Assembly (NCBI GenBank): GCA_900545075.1
Contig: UQXT01000010.1
Span: 1 to 29,637 of the forward strand
Length of the DNA stretch: 29,637 nt
Source of the DNA: an uncultured Collinsella sp.
Lineage (GTDB): Bacteria > Actinomycetota > Coriobacteriia > Coriobacteriales > Coriobacteriaceae
Direction: 5' to 3'
In this document: one piece after another, positions 7,029-14,448 of the stretch
Position numbering within the stretch: the stretch's first letter is position 1
How the letters are laid out: every line of letters begins with the position of its first letter
The notes under the pieces: model-generated
The model's input: only the letters and a program-made list of their open reading frames with translations
Told to the model about the DNA's origin: nothing
Databases searched by the model: none
Position numbers and translations under genes: made by a program

Positions 7029-7719
7029 ATGTCAATCGAAAGGCAGGCCGACATGGACGGAGACGACCATAGCATCGACGACGAGGAAGAGGTCGCAGCG
7101 CAGGCGGGCGGCCAAGAAGGGGTCGCGCAGGCGGAAGAGCCGCAGGCAGTGGACTCGGAGAGGGGCTACCAGGCGCTTCTCGCCAAGCAGGAGGCTCGCA
7201 TCAAGGAGCTTGAGGGGCAAGTGGCCGAGGCTGCCAAGAGCGCCGAGGTGGCGGACGCCCTGCGCGGCGAAATCCAGCAGGTGAAGGCCAGGCGGCCGAT
7301 GAGCGCATCGCCTTCGCGGCAGACATGGCGACGTTCGCAACCATGAACCTGACCCACCTCTTCTACTCATGCACGGCGCTGGAGGTGGTCTCCGGTTTGG
7401 GCAACCTCGCAGGTGTCAAGTCGTGCGGTTCGCGTTCGCTTCGCGCTCGTCGCCCGCCGAGCTGGACTTCCGAGGCTTCGACCCGTCTGCGCTCACCGAC
7501 CTGACCTACTGCTTCTCGGGGTGCTCGTCGCTGGTGACGATCTACGCCGACGCCACCTGGGCGCTGCCTTCGAGCGGGGTTTCGGACTCGCAGTGCTTCT
7601 ATAACTGCTACAAGCTGACGGGCGGCAACGGAACCACGTATGCAAGCAGCAGGACGGTTTATACCCACTTCCGTATCGATACGACGGCTACGCCTGGTTA
7701 CCTGACTGTCTCTGCTTGA
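7029..7719 (+). pseudogene. Prophage remnant: scaffold-like N-terminus joined to DUF285/BspA-like tail fragment
   Basis: Three pieces lie in three different frames. The first (7029 to about 7285) is acidic then coiled-coil (YQALLAKQEARIKELEGQVA...ALRGEIQQVKA), resembling the N-terminal part of phage scaffold proteins of Coriobacteria. After a shift at about 7285 the next piece reads AADERIAF, then MNLTHLFYSCTALEVVSGL, a DUF285/BspA-like repeat. After another shift at about 7440 the end reads FDPSALTDLTYCFSGCSSL...ADATWALPSSG...QCFYNCYKLTGGNGT...PGYLTVSA, the usual C-terminus of such phage or surface proteins. No intact product is possible. The last 32 bp overlap the convergent regulator gene. 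Confidence 0.68.
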
Positions 7720-8599
7720 CATGCTCTTTGGCTACGGTATTTGCGTCAGTCTGGGTAATATCCGAGAACATTTCATCAACGATGCGGACATGGCATTCAT
7801 AAGCTGCATACCTGCTGGACCTCACCGCATTTTCCGCTTCCTGCAGGCGTGTTGCAGCATCCCTGAATCGGGATTTTGCCGCCATTTGCCCCATGATGGA
7901 GTCTGGGTGGTTGTCACTGAGTACGTCTGCGTCTCTCAGTTCTATTTCCGCACTTGCAATGCGTTCCATAAGCAGATTGTATTGGGCATCGCCGACCTCA
8001 GACAGGCAGAGCACAAGGTCTTTAAACGCTGCTGCGGTCAGCATTCGATTGAGCACTGCCCTGCAAGCTTCTGGCTCGGCATTCGCCTTCGCGACCATAT
8101 CATTCACGAGGTATTTTTCCCATTCCTCATGGTCTCCGCCGTTGCCGCCAGACTGTTCCGGAAGCCACTCCGCACTAACTTTTCTCGTCATACGCTCGAT
8201 GGACAGAACAGCCTCGCCGCTGAGACCAAGGAAGTCAGCAATATCTTGGAGCTCGTACGTATCACAATCGGTCTCCCCGATGAGAAAACCTACTGGCTTT
8301 CCGAATATGTCAGCCAGATCTACGAGGTCATCCCATTGAGGAAACTGATCTCCTTTTCGAAATCGGCTGATCTTTCTCGCAATCGCCTTGCGGCCGTTCT
8401 CCCTTTCCACTGCATAGCGGTCATCGGCTAGCGAGGCATCATCGGCACCGTTACGCTTTTGATAGAGCAGACGCGCAAGGCCGATATTGCTAATGCCTCT
8501 GCGCCCCTTTTCTATTTCATAGCTTTCCATCAAACCGCTGAGTCTCTTTGGAAAAATGTCCTTAGGGCGATCTTTGCGGACGTACATTGTCTTAATCAT
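7688..8599 (-). CDS. XRE-type regulator with a long helical C-terminal domain
   Basis: A 303-residue protein. Residues 15-110 hold an HTH domain with an insertion: FPKRLSGLMESY, ISNIGLARLLYQ, then ISRFRKGDQFPQWDDLVDLADIFGKPVGFLIGE, which is typical of the end of XRE/Cro-type domains. A second helical region rich in Glu and Ala (about 195-290, including ERIASAEIELRDADVL) has no fold I can name. The gene is divergent from a small membrane-protein gene, with three GTCTTAT-like half-sites between them, so autoregulation and control of the neighbour are likely. The ATG at 8599 is very close to a GAGGA; ATG 8587 is an alternative. It may be a prophage-type repressor, given the remnant beside it. 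Confidence 0.65.
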   Translation of the reverse strand: MIKTMYVRKDRPKDIFPKRLSGLMESYEIEKGRRGISNIGLARLLYQKRNGADDASLADDRYAVERENGRKAIARKISRFRKGDQFPQWDDLVDLADIFGKPVGFLIGETDCDTYELQDIADFLGLSGEAVLSIERMTRKVSAEWLPEQSGGNGGDHEEWEKYLVNDMVAKANAEPEACRAVLNRMLTAAAFKDLVLCLSEVGDAQYNLLMERIASAEIELRDADVLSDNHPDSIMGQMAAKSRFRDAATRLQEAENAVRSSRYAAYECHVRIVDEMFSDITQTDANTVAKEHVKQRQSGNQA

Positions 8600-8647
8600 T
8601 CCTCATTAACAACAGATAAGACAATTATAGGACATATACCGTCTTAT
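8589..8647. promoter_or_regulatory. Operator half-sites and -10 box between the XRE regulator and the membrane-protein gene
   Basis: GTCTTAA (8589-8595), ATAAGAC (8616-8622) and GTCTTAT (8641-8647) form inverted half-sites. The minus strand has a perfect TATAAT at 8629-8624, between the second and third half-sites, so a bound regulator would cover the promoter. The -35 is weak. Confidence 0.5.
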
Positions 8648-8729
8648 TTACCGATGGCATGATAGCACTGTCGAAAGTGAGCACCCCAGTGGAAGCGGTG
8701 CTGAAGTGAAAGAAAGTGAGGAAAAGGCA

Positions 8730-9074
8730 ATGACGACTTGGGACTATGCGCAATTGTCGCATCTGGCGAAAGAGCTCGGTGGGCCTCAGGCGCTGATCAG
8801 CAATATCAGAGCGGGCGGGATTTCCGTTGGAAGAATCCAGGGTGGAGTAATCGGTTCTGTAGCCACGCTAGTCGCAGGTGGAATCGGACTGTATGCCTAC
8901 GACAAGCACCAGAGGAAGATTGCTCTTGCTGAACAGAGTGCAACCATTCTCAAGGCGAACATCGAAGTATACGAAGAGGCACATTCGTCAACAGAAGTTG
9001 ATGAGGCTACGAGAGAGACGCAACATAGTGAGGAGGAAACGGTAACTGAATCCAGTGGCGGCGAAGAGGCCTAG
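8730..9074 (+). CDS. Single-span membrane protein of unknown function
   Basis: A 114-residue protein. The start at 8730 is chosen because GAGGAAAAGG sits just upstream. Residues 1-30 are mildly amphipathic (YAQLSHLAKELGGPQALISNI), and 37-57 are a transmembrane helix (QGGVIGSVATLVAGGIGLYAY). A charged helix (60-87) and a strongly acidic Ser/Thr/Glu tail follow. I do not recognise the family. It is transcribed divergently from the XRE regulator, shares its operator region, and is followed by a hairpin at 9107. Regulator plus small membrane protein recalls phage exclusion or holin-like pairs, but nothing in the sequence proves this. Confidence 0.6.
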   Translation: MTTWDYAQLSHLAKELGGPQALISNIRAGGISVGRIQGGVIGSVATLVAGGIGLYAYDKHQRKIALAEQSATILKANIEVYEEAHSSTEVDEATRETQHSEEETVTESSGGEEA

Positions 9075-9106
9075 CCACCAGATTCATTAGACAGCCACTA
9101 CCACGA

Positions 9107-9132
9107 GGAGCCCCGGTATGTACCAGGGCTCC
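9107..9132. terminator. Long hairpin behind the small membrane-protein gene
   Basis: GGAGCCC-C-GGTA-TG-TACC-A-GGGCTCC folds as a stem of 11 pairs with one mismatch. Only a weak T-rich stretch follows on the plus strand. It lies between the gene ending at 9074 and the minus-strand remnant ending at 9162, so it could stop both. Confidence 0.6.
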
Positions 9133-9161
9133 AATTCGTTCTTATACCTTGCAGCGGATAC

Positions 9162-9386
9162 TTAGATCTCTCGGGACTTGCAGTAGAGCGGGTCGCCCTC
9201 TCCGACCAGCACATCCCACCGCCATTGCGGGGTCTCGGTGCCGGACTGGCAGAGCGCATCGAGGGGCATGACTTTTTGCTCGGGCGAGCAGGGGCAAAGG
9301 TCTGCCTTGATGTGGGCCATGTCTTCGGCCTGGCCGGCGAGCTTTTTTATCCGGGGACCATGCTTTCGGCACGCGATCCCCCATCC
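9162..9386 (-). pseudogene. Short open frame with coding character, probable gene remnant
   Basis: The minus-strand frame between a stop at 9387 and the TAA at 9162 reads GIACRKHGPRIKKLAGQ, then AEDMAHIKADLCPCSPEQ and ends PQWRWDVLVGEGDPLYC-KSREI. Codon third positions are GC-rich and the composition is protein-like, including four Cys. No good start exists: the codon where a start would fit is ATC, behind a purine-rich stretch. It could be a small gene that lost its ATG, or the tail of a deleted gene. I do not recognise it. Confidence 0.4.
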
Positions 9387-9406
9387 TCAACCTCCCAAAT
9401 CAAAAA

Positions 9407-9547
9407 CTCAATCTGTAACACCTAGACTCGATTTGAGCAGATATCTGTTACAGATTGAGACGTTTCGGCAGAGTGATTCCCGTTTGTCTTGATTTGTAAC
9501 AGGTAGAGGCAAAAAACTCGACTTGATGTTACAGATTTAGACAAACG
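9407..9547. repeat. Palindromic repeat pair A (left edge of lac module 1)
   Basis: There are two tandem copies of an approximately 55-bp palindrome. In copy 1 the arm CTCAATCTGTAACA (9407-9420) is matched by TGTTACAGATTGAGA (9446-9460). In copy 2 TGTCTTGATTTGTAACA (from 9485) is matched by TGTTACAGATTTAGACA (to about 9543). The period is about 80 bp. Copy 2 has the loop feature AAAAAACTCG shared with pairs B and C. The pair lies just beyond the terminator of the first lacG gene. Confidence 0.85.
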
Positions 9548-9562
9548 GCTGCCGACCCGCGC

Positions 9563-9608
9563 GAAAACAAAAAGGCCGCATGCGAACCCGTGGGGGATTC
9601 GCATGCGG
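9563..9608 (-). terminator. Rho-independent terminator of lac module 1
   Basis: On the minus strand CCGCATGCGAA (9608-9598) pairs with TTCGCATGCGG (9586-9576), and CCTTTTTGTTTT follows. This is an 11-bp stem with a good U-tract, 25 nt after the lacG1 stop. Confidence 0.9.
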
Positions 9609-9632
9609 TCGACAGGGGGTATGCGGCAAAAG

Positions 9633-11054
9633 TTAGGCCATGAGCAGGCCGGTCTCCGCGACGTTCTTGTACCAGTACGCGCTCGCCTTGGGATAGCGCT
9701 TCTGGGTCTCAAAGTCGATGTAGAACAGGCCGTAGCGCTTGTTATAGCCGTTGGTCCAGGAGAACTGATCCTGCAACGACCACACAAAGTAACCGTCGAC
9801 GTTCACGCCGCCGTCAATCGCCTTGAGGATCCATGCGAGATGCTGACGCATGTAGTCGATGCGAGGGGCGTCGTCGATAAAGCCGTCCTCGAAGTCGTCC
9901 TTATAGCCCATGCCGTTCTCGGTGATGTAAATCTTCTTGTAGTTGGGGTAATCGTTTTTAATGCGGAGCAGCAGGTCGTAGAGGCCCTCGGGATAGATAA
10001 TCCAGTCCCAATCGGTGGTGGGTACGCCTTCGCGCACGCATGACTCGCCCACGCCCTTGAGGAACCAGCGCGAGGAGCCCTTGTCACCGGTGCCATTGTG
10101 GTTGATGTCGTTTTCGCCCTCGGCGGCACGCAGGAACTGGCACTTGTAGGTGTTGACGCCCAGGCAATCGTTGTAGGGGAGCGCGGCGGTCAGCGCGGCG
10201 ATGTCCTCGTCGCGGACGTCGAGCTCGCCGCCGGCGATATGGGCCAGCTTGGTCGCAGCCTCCATGGTGTCGGCTGCATAGTGGCCGCGGAAGGTGGCGT
10301 CGAGTACCCAGCGGTTGTTGATGACGTCGGCCATGCGAGCTGCCTCGCAGTCGGTGGCGTTGTTGGGGTCGAGGGGATACTTGGGCTCCAGGTTCTGGAC
10401 AATGCCGATCTCGCCCTCAAAGCCGCCCTCGTGGAAGGCGACGACGGCCTTGGCATGGGCCACCATCATGTTGTGCATGAGCTGGAAGGCCTTATCCAGG
10501 CGATACTTCTCGCCGTGCGGCCAGTTGCCGACGATAAAGCTGCCCTCGGCGGTCGCGGGAATCTCGTTAAAGGTAAACCAGTGCTTGACCTCGGTGAACT
10601 CGGCAAAGCAGAACTTGGCGTACTCGACAAAGGCGTCGATCGTCGTGCGCGTCAGGAATCCCTCGCCGCCGTTCTGGTAAAAGGCCTCGGGCGTATCGAA
10701 GTGATCGAGCGTGACATAGGGGATAACGCCAGCTTTGTTGCAGGTGGCGAAAAGCTCGTGATAGAAAGCGACGCCCTCGGGGTTAATCTCGCCGGTGCCA
10801 CTGGGGAAGATACGGCTCCAAGCGATGGAGACACGGATACCGTTGATGCCAAAACGCTGGCACAGGTCGATATCGACCGGGTACTTGTTGTAGAAATCGC
10901 TTGCGGGATCGGGGGAGAAGCGACCCTGAGCTGCCAGGAAATCGTCCCAGGGCACTTTGCCCTTGCCGTGCGTGCGGGTCTCGCCCTCAACCTGGTAAGC
11001 GGCGGTGGCGCCGCCAAACACAAAGCCGTCGGGGAACTGCATGGGGTTGGTCAT
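9633..11054 (-). CDS. lacG: 6-phospho-beta-galactosidase, GH1 (module 1)
   Basis: A 473-residue cytoplasmic enzyme that hydrolyses PTS-imported phospho-beta-galactosides to galactose-6-phosphate and an aglycone or glucose. GH1 features are FVFGGATAAYQVEG at the start, the acid/base Glu164 in FTFNE and the nucleophile Glu379 in YITENGMGY. The phosphate and sugar pocket reads FSWTNGYNKRYG, with Ser432, Trp433, Lys439 and Tyr441 at the places of LacG Ser428, Trp429, Lys435 and Tyr437. The Trp is the mark of phospho-galactosidases; phospho-glucosidases have a small residue there. AAGGAT lies just upstream of the ATG. It is the second gene after lacE1, separated by 76 bp with a hairpin. It is closer to the module 3 copy than to that of module 2. 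Confidence 0.9.
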   Translation of the reverse strand: MTNPMQFPDGFVFGGATAAYQVEGETRTHGKGKVPWDDFLAAQGRFSPDPASDFYNKYPVDIDLCQRFGINGIRVSIAWSRIFPSGTGEINPEGVAFYHELFATCNKAGVIPYVTLDHFDTPEAFYQNGGEGFLTRTTIDAFVEYAKFCFAEFTEVKHWFTFNEIPATAEGSFIVGNWPHGEKYRLDKAFQLMHNMMVAHAKAVVAFHEGGFEGEIGIVQNLEPKYPLDPNNATDCEAARMADVINNRWVLDATFRGHYAADTMEAATKLAHIAGGELDVRDEDIAALTAALPYNDCLGVNTYKCQFLRAAEGENDINHNGTGDKGSSRWFLKGVGESCVREGVPTTDWDWIIYPEGLYDLLLRIKNDYPNYKKIYITENGMGYKDDFEDGFIDDAPRIDYMRQHLAWILKAIDGGVNVDGYFVWSLQDQFSWTNGYNKRYGLFYIDFETQKRYPKASAYWYKNVAETGLLMA

Positions 11055-11088
11055 GAGTCATCCTTTCTGTGGGATACGAATAGGGAGA

Positions 11089-11115
11089 GGTGCCCGAACT
11101 GGGGATCCGGGCACC
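11089..11115 (-). other. Intercistronic hairpin, lacE1-lacG1
   Basis: GGTGCCCG and CGGGCACC form a perfect 8-bp stem with an 11-nt loop, 16 nt after the lacE1 stop. No U-tract follows. It probably protects or separates the two parts of the message; similar hairpins lie in modules 2 and 3. Confidence 0.6.
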
Positions 11116-11130
11116 AACAGAGGGAGGAAA

Positions 11131-12909
11131 CTAGTCGAGGTTCTCGCGGAGCCACTTAATGGCGCCAGCGGGGTCGCGAGTAAGGTCGATATATTCCTTA
11201 CCGCGCGGAGCGAGCAGCTTAATGCCCAGACGATCAGTGTCGGCCTTCATGTCGTTGTAGTAGCTACGAACCTGCGGGGCAAGCACGATAACGTCGTACT
11301 GATCCATGATGGCAGTGTGCTGGCCATAGGCGCCTGCGGAGGAAGCGATGTTCTCTCCGGTCTGCGCGGCACCTTCCTTGATGGCGTTGGCAAGCATGGC
11401 AGAGGTGCCGGCGCCGGCGCACAGGACGAGGACCTTCAGACCGTCGACATCCTTCTTAGCGGATGCGTCGGAGGTGGGCTCGGGCTGATCGGCGACAGGC
11501 TTGCTGTCGGCGGCGGCAACGGTCGTCTCGACGGAAGCGGTAGTCTGCTCGACAGCGGGCGCAGAGGCGTTGGCGGCGATGGCAGCGGCACCATTGGACT
11601 CGAGACCCAGCTCGGCGGCGCGCTCGGCCTCCTGGTCGCAGAGCAGCTTATCGTATGCCTTCAAGAACGGCAGGTAAATGATGGCGTCCAGCAAGATGAT
11701 GATTGCGACAAACACCAGGGCGATAAGCTGGAAGTTCGTGGTGATGAAGATGCCGATGGGGGCAGGGGTAGCCCAAGGCACCACGAAGGAGAAGCCGTTC
11801 ATGCCCACGTTGTCGATAAAGAACTTGGCAACACTCACGTTGACGCAGCCGGCGGCAACAAAGGGGACGAGCATGTAGGGGTTAAGGATCATCGGCGCGC
11901 CAAAGAGCAGCGGTTCGTTGACGGCGAAGGCAACAGGAACAATCGAGGCCTTACCGACGGCTTTGAGCTGCTTGGACTTCATAAAGAGAATCAGCAGGAG
12001 CGGCACGATGAACGTCGCGCCGGTGCCGCCGAACTCACCCACGAGCGACATGTTAAAGGTGAGGGAGTGGGCAGGGTGACCACCGGCCAGCAGAACCTGC
12101 AGGTTCTCGGCCTGGTTGGCAAGACGGATGGGGTCGATGCCCGGCTGGACAATCGAAGGACCATGGACACCGATGAACCAGAAGAATGCGGTGGCTGCCT
12201 GAATAAGGATGAGTCCGGGGTAGGTCTCTGCTGCAGTGAAGAGCGGGGAGAGCAGTTTGATAAGCAGCTCGGAGAACGGAACGCCCATGAGGTTGCGCAC
12301 GACGACATCGATGATGCCGCAGATGATGACGGCGCCGCCAAAGGGGATGATGTCGCGGAAGTTCTGAGCGATGGCGCCCGGAACCTCCTTGGGCAGCTTA
12401 ATGGTCAGATCGCGCGAGACGCAGAACTTATAAACCCACACGGTAATGAATGCGGCGATATAGGCCGAGAACAGACCGCGCGTACCCATGCTAGTGCAAT
12501 CGAAGACCGAAAGCTCGGAGCCGTTGAACTTGGTGGTGAACTGCGTAACAGCGAGCAGCAGCATGCTGCACTGGGCGGCAACCATGGTGGAGCCGTCGTT
12601 GAGCACCTTGCCGGCGGGCATGCGACGGTTCATGGACGCCGTGAAGTTCTTGGCAGTGGTGCCGGCAACCATGATGCCCATGACGCCCATGGTGAAGTTG
12701 TACAGCTTGTTGCACCAGTCGATGAGCGGCTGGGGCAGCGTGATGCCAACGACGCCAGGAAGGGTGGCGATTAGCAGGAAGATCGAAGAGGTGAGGACGA
12801 TGGGCATGCACCCAAGGAATCCGTCCTTAATGGCCTGGAGGTAGACGTTCCTCGAGATCTTCTCAAAGAACGGTTGATGCTTTTCGAGCATCTTTACGAT
12901 GGCGTCCAT
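11131..12909 (-). CDS. lacE: PTS lactose-family EIICB transporter (module 1)
   Basis: A 592-residue membrane permease that imports and phosphorylates a beta-galactoside. EIIC comes first (about 1-415, many hydrophobic helices, with VHGPSIVQPG, GGTGATFIVPLLL and NEPLLFGAP as landmarks of the lactose/cellobiose EIIC fold). An Ala/Glu-rich linker (about 440-480) leads to EIIB, with phospho-acceptor Cys497 in VLVLCAGAGTS. The phosphate comes from EIIA (lacF, 24342). AAAGGAG lies 4 nt before the ATG. It is the first gene of module 1 and divergent from its LacI regulator, with operators between them. Exact sugar specificity cannot be read from the sequence. The EIIB end is closer to module 2 (LCAGAGTS) than to module 3 (LCQGGGTS). 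Confidence 0.9.
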   Translation of the reverse strand: MDAIVKMLEKHQPFFEKISRNVYLQAIKDGFLGCMPIVLTSSIFLLIATLPGVVGITLPQPLIDWCNKLYNFTMGVMGIMVAGTTAKNFTASMNRRMPAGKVLNDGSTMVAAQCSMLLLAVTQFTTKFNGSELSVFDCTSMGTRGLFSAYIAAFITVWVYKFCVSRDLTIKLPKEVPGAIAQNFRDIIPFGGAVIICGIIDVVVRNLMGVPFSELLIKLLSPLFTAAETYPGLILIQAATAFFWFIGVHGPSIVQPGIDPIRLANQAENLQVLLAGGHPAHSLTFNMSLVGEFGGTGATFIVPLLLILFMKSKQLKAVGKASIVPVAFAVNEPLLFGAPMILNPYMLVPFVAAGCVNVSVAKFFIDNVGMNGFSFVVPWATPAPIGIFITTNFQLIALVFVAIIILLDAIIYLPFLKAYDKLLCDQEAERAAELGLESNGAAAIAANASAPAVEQTTASVETTVAAADSKPVADQPEPTSDASAKKDVDGLKVLVLCAGAGTSAMLANAIKEGAAQTGENIASSAGAYGQHTAIMDQYDVIVLAPQVRSYYNDMKADTDRLGIKLLAPRGKEYIDLTRDPAGAIKWLRENLD

Positions 12910-13012
12910 AGAGCTCCTTTGCTACTTGATGCGCGATGCATGTGGATGGAACTGGTCGTCGATGGATGGTCAGGACTGCCCGGAAACCTTCCTGCTTAAG
13001 GAAGGCATTGCG

Positions 13013-13055
13013 AAATGACAACGTTGTCATTTCGTTAATGACAACGTAAGACATT
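13013..13055. promoter_or_regulatory. LacI operators of module 1
   Basis: AAATGACAACGTTGTCATTT at 13013-13032 is a perfect 20-bp palindrome with a central CG step flanked by A/T, as in LacI-family operators. A second, imperfect copy (ATGACAACGTAAGACAT) lies at 13038-13054, so the same half-site ATGACAACGT occurs twice, 24-25 bp apart. They lie about 105-145 bp before the lacE1 start. A hairpin CCTTCCT-gctta-AGGAAGG (12987-13005) sits between operator and gene, probably in the leader. No other strong signal is seen in the 275-bp gap. Confidence 0.8.
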
Positions 13056-13184
13056 TTTGGAAGAGCAACAAGGATATACGGGTGAGCGGTCGATATTGTC
13101 CGGTAAACGGTTGATTTGTCAGTCGGGCAGGTAGTGTATGCTAGAACGCAAAAAACAAGCGATGCAAAACCGACTGGAGAAGTA

Positions 13185-14195
13185 GTGGCAACGATGGACA
13201 AGAAAAATGTCTCAATGAACGATGTGGCGATTGCCGCGGGTGTTTCTCTCAAGACGGTGTCGCGTGTGATCAACGAGCCCGATAGCGTGCGAGAGTCGAC
13301 ACGCGATAAGGTTCATTCGGCCATGGAGGCGCTCGGGTTTCGAGCCAACTTTGCCGCGCGTTCGCTCAAGTTAGGCCGTTACGGGTGCATCGGCGTCGTG
13401 CTGTTTCACTTGTCGGGCGGTGCCGTGGACATGATTGACGGTATCGCCGATGCCGCCGAAGAACGCGGCTTTGCGCTCACGATGATTAAGAAGTGCGCAG
13501 CGGAGAAGATGACCCTTGCCGATGCGGCGCGCAGGATGTCGCGGCTGCCTGTTGATGGCATGATCTTCAACCTGCGTCAGATGGTCGATGACTTTGATAC
13601 CTTTGAGGCACCGAAGGACCTCAAGACGGTGATTATCACACCGATGGAACATCCTACCTGCTCCACCGTCAGTGACGACCAAGAGGGCGGCGCGCGCATG
13701 GCGTGCGAGTACTTCTTGAACCACGGGCATAAAAACGTGTACTTCGTCTCTGGTAAGAAAGAGTCGTTGTCGAGCCAGTGCCGTATGAAAGGTTGGCGAG
13801 CGGCACTCGAGGCGCATGGCATTGAGCCGCCCGAGCCTCTGCAAGGCGATTGGAATGCGGATAGTGGCTATGCCGCGGGCCTTGTGCTTGCCGATAAACC
13901 CGATTGCACGGCGGTCCTCGCTGCTAACGACTGCATGGCAAACGGCGTGATGATGGCTCTACGTGACAAGGGTCTGAGTGTGCCCGATGATGTGTCCGTG
14001 ATCGGCTTTGATGACGAGCTTTACAAGACGATTCCCAACTCGATTCTGACGTCGGTGAAGTTTCGCCACCGCGAGCTGGGCATCCGTGCGCTTAACGAGG
14101 TCGTCGCAGGTCTGGAAGCCCCGAGCTCCAGAAGCCGTACGCTCGTCTCGGGCGTGTTGGTCGAACGTTCCAGCGTAAAGGACCTGCGGGCGTAG
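13185..14195 (+). CDS. LacI-family repressor of module 1
   Basis: A 336-residue LacI-type regulator. GTG 13185 is taken as the start because GGAG lies 5 nt upstream; ATG 13194 is too far from it. Residues 9-34 are the HTH (VSMNDVAIAAGVSLKTVSRVINE), with Leu22-Lys23 at the positions of LacI Tyr17-Gln18, which read the operator. The hinge helix follows (FRANFAARSLKLG), then the periplasmic-binding-like sensor domain with GDWNADSGYAAG, AVLAANDCMANGVM and PDDVSVIGFDDE. It is divergent from lacE1 and should repress it until a sugar or sugar-phosphate binds. The sensor domain is close to those of modules 2 and 3. Which sugar it senses is unknown. Confidence 0.88.
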   Translation: MATMDKKNVSMNDVAIAAGVSLKTVSRVINEPDSVRESTRDKVHSAMEALGFRANFAARSLKLGRYGCIGVVLFHLSGGAVDMIDGIADAAEERGFALTMIKKCAAEKMTLADAARRMSRLPVDGMIFNLRQMVDDFDTFEAPKDLKTVIITPMEHPTCSTVSDDQEGGARMACEYFLNHGHKNVYFVSGKKESLSSQCRMKGWRAALEAHGIEPPEPLQGDWNADSGYAAGLVLADKPDCTAVLAANDCMANGVMMALRDKGLSVPDDVSVIGFDDELYKTIPNSILTSVKFRHRELGIRALNEVVAGLEAPSSRSRTLVSGVLVERSSVKDLRA

Positions 14196-14213
14196 GGTTT
14201 TTCGGCCCGTTCG

Positions 14214-14348
14214 TCTCAATCTGTAACAGTTAGGACCGAAAAACTCAGCTAAATATTACAGATTGAGATATTTCTGCTCGGGCGTTCTGTTTGTCTCGAT
14301 CTGTAACAGCTAGGATCCAAAAACTCGGCTAGATGTTACAGATTGAGA
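14214..14348. repeat. Palindromic repeat pair B (between lac modules 1 and 2)
   Basis: In copy 1 TCTCAATCTGTAACA (14214-14228) is matched by TATTACAGATTGAGA (14254-14268). In copy 2 TCTCGATCTGTAACA (14294-14308) is matched by TGTTACAGATTGAGA (14334-14348). The loops are alike (GTTAGGACCGAAAAACTCAG and GCTAGGATCCAAAAACTCGG). The period is 80 bp. The pair fills the space between the 3' ends of lacI1 and lacE2. Confidence 0.88.
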
Positions 14349-14376
14349 TGAACAGGAGGGCGGGTGCGGTCTAAAC

Positions 14377-14419
14377 AAAATGGCCCGCGCATCACGCATC
14401 GATGCACGGGCCATTTTTT
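14377..14419. terminator. Bidirectional terminator between lacI1 and lacE2
   Basis: AAAATGGCCCG (14377-14387) pairs with CGGGCCATTTT (14407-14417), with T runs on both sides (six T on the plus strand, four on the minus). It can stop lacI1 from the left and lacE2 from the right. Confidence 0.88.
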
Positions 14420-14448
14420 GTCTGCGAGCGGCAGGTGGCGTCAGCGTC

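Noticed and set aside
7369..7719. Treating the 116-codon DUF285-like frame as an intact gene
   Set aside because: The first 20 or so residues are out of frame with the repeat that precedes it, there is no ribosome site, and the family repeat continues upstream in another frame.
9633..11054. Calling the GH1 enzymes 6-phospho-beta-glucosidases
   Set aside because: All three have FSW(T/A)NGYNKRYG with Trp at the sugar-discriminating place, as in LacG; phospho-glucosidases have a small residue there. The lacABC genes nearby also favour galactosides.
11005..12774. A 589-codon plus-strand open frame, and a 575-codon one at 21107-22834
   Set aside because: Both are antisense shadows of lacE1 and lacE3 with low-complexity composition. 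The same holds for long frames opposite the three lacG genes.
12910..13184. A sigma-70 promoter for lacI1 (TTGATT or TTGTCA with TATGCT)
   Set aside because: The spacings are 20 and 15 bp, both poor; not listed as a promoter.
14377..14419. Counting the bidirectional terminator as part of repeat pair B
   Set aside because: Its sequence and loop differ from the palindromic repeats, and similar independent terminators lie beside pairs A and C.
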